This document shows positions 6,366 through 8,172 of a stretch of DNA of 8,172 bases, piece by piece. The stretch is from Candidatus Aenigmatarchaeota archaeon (GTDB lineage: Archaea > Aenigmatarchaeota > Aenigmatarchaeia > QMZS01). The number at the start of each line of letters is the position of its first letter. Within the stretch, counting starts at the first letter, position 1. Under the pieces are notes generated by a model. The model saw nothing but the letters and a program-made list of their open reading frames with translations. It did not search any database and was not told where the DNA came from. The position numbers were made by a program, and so were the translations under genes. The stretch covers positions 1-8,172 of the forward strand of contig JAGGTL010000025.1 in the NCBI GenBank assembly GCA_021163805.1, given 5' to 3'.

Positions 6366-6848
6366 CTACATAACTTCTTCTTCATCCACTCTTTTATAAG
6401 TATGCAATTCTTCAGGTCTAAACCATAATTTAATTTCTCTCTCAGCATTTTCTTTTTTGTCAGAAGCATGAATTAAATTGAAATAAGTTCTTCCTTTTTC
6501 ATCAGCATGTTTTATTCCCATATGTCCAAAATCTCCTCTTATTGTTCCGGGGGGAGCAACATCTCCACTCGTAGGCCCAACAATTTTTCTTACAACAGAA
6601 ATGGCATCTGCTCCTTCTATAACCATTGCAACAACAGGCCCTTTTGTTAAATATTCTTTCAATCTATCAAAAAAAATCTTATTCTTATGCTCAAAATAAT
6701 GCTCTGATGCAAATTTTTCATCAACCCAAATCATTTTCATTCCAACAATTTTCAAACCTCTCTGTTCAAATCTCTTTATAATTTCTCCTATTAAACCTCT
6801 TCTTACACCATCTGGCTTTATTGCCACAAATGTTCTTTCTATCGCCAT
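6366..6848 (-). CDS. ndk: Nucleoside diphosphate kinase
   Basis: A 160-residue cytosolic enzyme that moves the terminal phosphate of an NTP to an NDP through a phosphohistidine, balancing (d)NTP pools. The start MAIERTFVAIKPDG is the standard family N-terminus with K11. Residues 93-106 hold the nucleotide-site segment TSGDVAPPGTIRGD. The active-site NLIHASDKKENAEREI contains N124 and the catalytic H127. Between RGDFG and N-x-x-H the protein has a longer loop (HMGIKHADEKGRTYF) than the short bacterial form, as in a subset of archaeal enzymes, which explains the length above the usual 140-150. An upstream in-frame ATG would add 22 hydrophobic residues but overlaps the divergent gene and is not supported by family alignment, so the start at 6848 is chosen. 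It is downstream of its own A/T-rich promoter gap and upstream of the tRNA gene on the same strand. Confidence 0.96.
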   Translation of the reverse strand: MAIERTFVAIKPDGVRRGLIGEIIKRFEQRGLKIVGMKMIWVDEKFASEHYFEHKNKIFFDRLKEYLTKGPVVAMVIEGADAISVVRKIVGPTSGDVAPPGTIRGDFGHMGIKHADEKGRTYFNLIHASDKKENAEREIKLWFRPEELHTYKRVDEEEVM

Positions 6849-6874
6849 ATTAATATATAGTATATAATTAAATA
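6849..6874. promoter_or_regulatory. Divergent promoter region (ndk / membrane protein)
   Basis: The 26 bp between divergent ATGs are pure A/T except for one G and contain TATATA-G-TATATA (6854-6866), a symmetric TATA-like element placed 8-20 nt from each start. A/T boxes at the far edges (about -26 to -19 for each gene) would fit leaderless transcription in both directions. There is no SD for either gene. Confidence 0.4.
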
Positions 6875-7453
6875 ATGAAAAGAATAAATGAAATAAAAAT
6901 GCAAGAAAATTCAAATAGAAAACTTTCCCGCTTTTTAACTTATTTTATGTCTATTTGTGTATTTTCATTCTCACTATTTTTACTAACTATTTTATTACCA
7001 GTAGTAACTCTTCTATCAAGTTTATTGACATATATTACAATAATATTTATCTCTTTGTTACTTAGTTTGTTATTTATATTTCTCTTAGACAAAAGTGAAT
7101 GCAAAACTTTGGATTTTATTCTACTTTCTGTAATTCTTTCAACAATAAGTTCGTTATTTTTTGGTTTCTTCAAATATATGGGACGTCTTGTTCAATTTAC
7201 AACTAAAGCATTGAATGGTATGCCATTAAAAACAGCCGGAAATCTACCCCAATATCTTATTTTTCCGAATATAAACTTGATTTTTATTTTGTTTATGATA
7301 TTTTTTAATGCAATTTTTCTTTACAAATATTTGCAGTCTTCCAGTGAGAAAAAATATATTCTTCTTTATATTATTCCTATTTTTAGCTTTATTCTAATCT
7401 CTATTGTAATTAACATATCTTTACAATCAATGCAAGCAAGTATTTTAATATAA
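6875..7453 (+). CDS. Unrecognised polytopic membrane protein
   Basis: A 192-residue protein that I do not recognise. It has a short charged, presumably cytosolic N-terminus (MKRINEIKMQENSNRKLSR) and about five membrane helices: roughly 20-43, 46-71, 78-99, 128-150 and 161-183. Helices 3 and 4 are separated by a polar loop of about 28 residues (KYMGRLVQFTTKALNGMPLK) that contains the most distinctive, possibly functional residues. There are only two cysteines and no motif of a known transporter, protease or secretion platform. It is much shorter than TadC/FlaJ-type platform proteins. A second in-frame ATG at 6899 is a plausible alternative start that loses eight residues; neither has an SD. 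It stands alone on the plus strand between ndk and the Cys-rich gene. It is judged real from the sustained hydrophobic pattern and the absence of a better overlapping gene. Confidence 0.7.
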   Translation: MKRINEIKMQENSNRKLSRFLTYFMSICVFSFSLFLLTILLPVVTLLSSLLTYITIIFISLLLSLLFIFLLDKSECKTLDFILLSVILSTISSLFFGFFKYMGRLVQFTTKALNGMPLKTAGNLPQYLIFPNINLIFILFMIFFNAIFLYKYLQSSSEKKYILLYIIPIFSFILISIVINISLQSMQASILI

Positions 7454-7462
7454 TTATTAACT

Positions 7463-7480
7463 AAAAAACTTACCAAAAAA
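7463..7480 (-). terminator. Paired oligo-T terminator candidate for the Cys-rich gene
   Basis: On the minus strand two runs of six T (7475-7480 and 7463-7468) follow the Cys-rich gene's stop by about 15 and 27 nt, inside the 42-bp convergent gap. Successive oligo-T tracts are the common archaeal intrinsic terminator. There is no hairpin. Confidence 0.4.
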
Positions 7481-7495
7481 TTAATTAAATCTCTT

Positions 7496-8172
7496 TTAAT
7501 ATTCTGCTCTTGGAGATACCAGAATATTTATTCCTTTAGATAATCTATATACATAATTTGCATTTGCAATTATTTTCTTCGTAATTGTCAATATATTCTT
7601 ATTCTTGGTGAATTCACTTTTTATTGAAGAAGAAGGATCGAAACTAAAATAATATTTAAAAGGTTTTTGCCCTCTTATAATTATCGGTTTTATATTTTCA
7701 ACTTTATTTTTATTGATTATTTTAAATTCTTCCGAACAAGATTTCACATCCATATCTTCGAAATCGATATTCAAATTCCCTGGCGCAATTTTATCAATTT
7801 CCCCACCGCCTTTATTCATAACTTCTAAATAGATTTGATATCTTCCTTCTTCCTGTTTGGGTTTTTTTGGTTCGGAAGATTCAGAAGTTTTTGCTGCACA
7901 TTCTGGAGCTTGTTGGCAACTTTTTTTATCACTGGCTAAATAACCCCAACCATTATTACCTGCTGCACAGCACCATGGATGTTGAGAAGTGGTTAATGCT
8001 TCTCCACACAAACAATTGGGCTCATTTGCTTGTTCGCAGGATAAATAAGGACAGATTTTTGCTGCACATTCTGGAGCTTGTTGGCAACTTTTTTTATCAC
8101 TGGCTAAATAACCCCAACCATTATTACCTGCTGCACAGCACCATGGATGTTGAGAAGTGGTTAATGCTTCTC
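7496..8172 (-). CDS. Cysteine-rich repeat protein, C-terminal part (runs off window end)
   Basis: The minus-strand frame is open from the window edge to the TAA at 7496-7498, about 225 codons, so the true start is outside. From the N-side it contains two copies of a Cys-rich module (EALTTSQHPWCCAAG, then SCQQAPECAAK) joined by ICPYLSCEQANEPNCLCG. The period is 56 residues with eight cysteines per full period. A charged linker (TSESSEPKKPKQEEG, 7844-7888) follows, then a final domain of about 115 residues beginning RYQIYLEVMNKGGGEIDK. That domain looks like an all-beta, Ig/CARDB-like extracellular fold (a weak call) and has one cysteine. The dense paired cysteines suggest disulfides, so secretion or surface display is likely, but the signal peptide, if any, is outside the window. 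No C-terminal membrane anchor is visible. The family was not recognised. Confidence 0.75.
   Translation of the reverse strand, partial: EALTTSQHPWCCAAGNNGWGYLASDKKSCQQAPECAAKICPYLSCEQANEPNCLCGEALTTSQHPWCCAAGNNGWGYLASDKKSCQQAPECAAKTSESSEPKKPKQEEGRYQIYLEVMNKGGGEIDKIAPGNLNIDFEDMDVKSCSEEFKIINKNKVENIKPIIIRGQKPFKYYFSFDPSSSIKSEFTKNKNILTITKKIIANANYVYRLSKGINILVSPRAEY
7888..8004. repeat. Direct repeat copy 1 (117 bp) within the Cys-rich gene
   Basis: Base-for-base identical to 8056-8172 at an offset of 168 bp, which is 56 codons, so the repeat stays in frame. It encodes the module from EALTT to ECAAK on the minus strand. Identity stops sharply at 7887 (G against A at 8055), where the linker begins. 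Confidence 0.97.
8056..8172. repeat. Direct repeat copy 2 (117 bp, cut by window end)
   Basis: Identical to 7888-8004 over all bases available. The 51 bp between copies (8005-8055) encodes ICPYLSCEQANEPNCLC plus flanking partial codons. Because identity still holds at the window edge, the repeat and perhaps further 168-bp units continue beyond it. Confidence 0.95.

Noticed and set aside
6366..6914. Longer NDK reading frame with a 22-residue hydrophobic N-terminus resembling a signal peptide
   Set aside because: The extra segment overlaps the start of the divergent membrane-protein gene and crosses the TATA-rich gap. Family members begin at MAIERTFVAIKPDG.
6940..7173. Minus-strand ORF opposite the five-helix membrane protein
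   Set aside because: It is a low-complexity Lys/Asn-rich product expected from the complement of a hydrophobic AT-rich gene; the plus-strand helix pattern is the better explanation.
6875..7453. The five-helix protein as the missing TadC/FlaJ pilus platform
   Set aside because: It is far too short, lacks the paired GspF-type domains, and is separated from the ATPase by a tRNA and ndk on the other strand.
7496..8011. Cys-rich gene starting at the TTG at 8009-8011
   Set aside because: The frame stays open to the window end and the residues upstream belong to the same Cys-rich repeat, so TTG there is an internal leucine codon.
7888..8172. Possible CRISPR-like direct repeats
   Set aside because: There are only two copies of 117 bp with a 51-bp spacer. 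They are in frame and coding, with no palindromic repeat and no cas genes.

Overview
The window looks archaeal, most likely a small-genome DPANN-type lineage (Woesearchaeota, Pacearchaeota, Aenigmarchaeota or similar). This placement is inferred from gene content; no rRNA is present. The evidence is: a tRNA-Arg(UCU) with a 32-nt intron at the canonical archaeal 37/38 position in a bulge-helix-bulge fold and no encoded CCA; a DUF106/EMC3-like three-helix membrane protein; an archaeal RecJ/Cdc45-type DHH phosphoesterase; an archaeal (FlaI/PilB-like) secretion ATPase behind a pilin-like ORF; and AT-rich, mostly SD-less starts. Coding is dense, most gaps are under 50 bp, and stops include both TAA and TGA.

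Layout. 1-1459, minus strand: a DUF106/Oxa1-superfamily membrane protein, then an AlkA-like HhH-GPD DNA glycosylase, then the first 28 codons of an unknown ORF that leaves the window. 1483-2784, plus: the DHH/DHHA1 exonuclease-like gene, divergent from DUF106 across 23 bp. 2777-3850, minus: an M24 aminopeptidase/prolidase whose 3' end overlaps the DHH gene by 8 bp. 3899-6171, plus: a pilin-like protein and a type II/IV secretion ATPase overlapping by 7 bp, clearly one transcription unit. 6176-6281, minus: the intron-containing tRNA-Arg(UCU). 6366-6848, minus: nucleoside diphosphate kinase. 6875-7453, plus: an unrecognised protein with about five membrane helices, divergent from ndk across 26 bp. 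7496-8172, minus: the C-terminal part of a cysteine-rich, repeat-bearing and probably extracellular protein that leaves the window.

The genes fall into housekeeping (DNA repair and replication, nucleotide metabolism, peptide turnover, membrane insertion) and surface biology (pilin plus ATPase, Cys-rich repeat protein, polytopic membrane protein). The pilin/ATPase pair is the only obvious functional partnership. It lacks the TadC/FlaJ-type membrane platform gene that usually follows such an ATPase. I see no CRISPR array, insertion sequence, defence system or integrase.

The most notable items are the 117-bp perfect direct repeat, in frame at a 168-bp period, inside the Cys-rich protein; the higher GC of the glycosylase region against its AT-rich surroundings; the strongly basic N-terminal tail of the ATPase; a 16-bp dyad in the middle of the M24/pilin divergent gap; and the textbook tRNA intron. 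None of these amounts to a clearly new multi-gene system.
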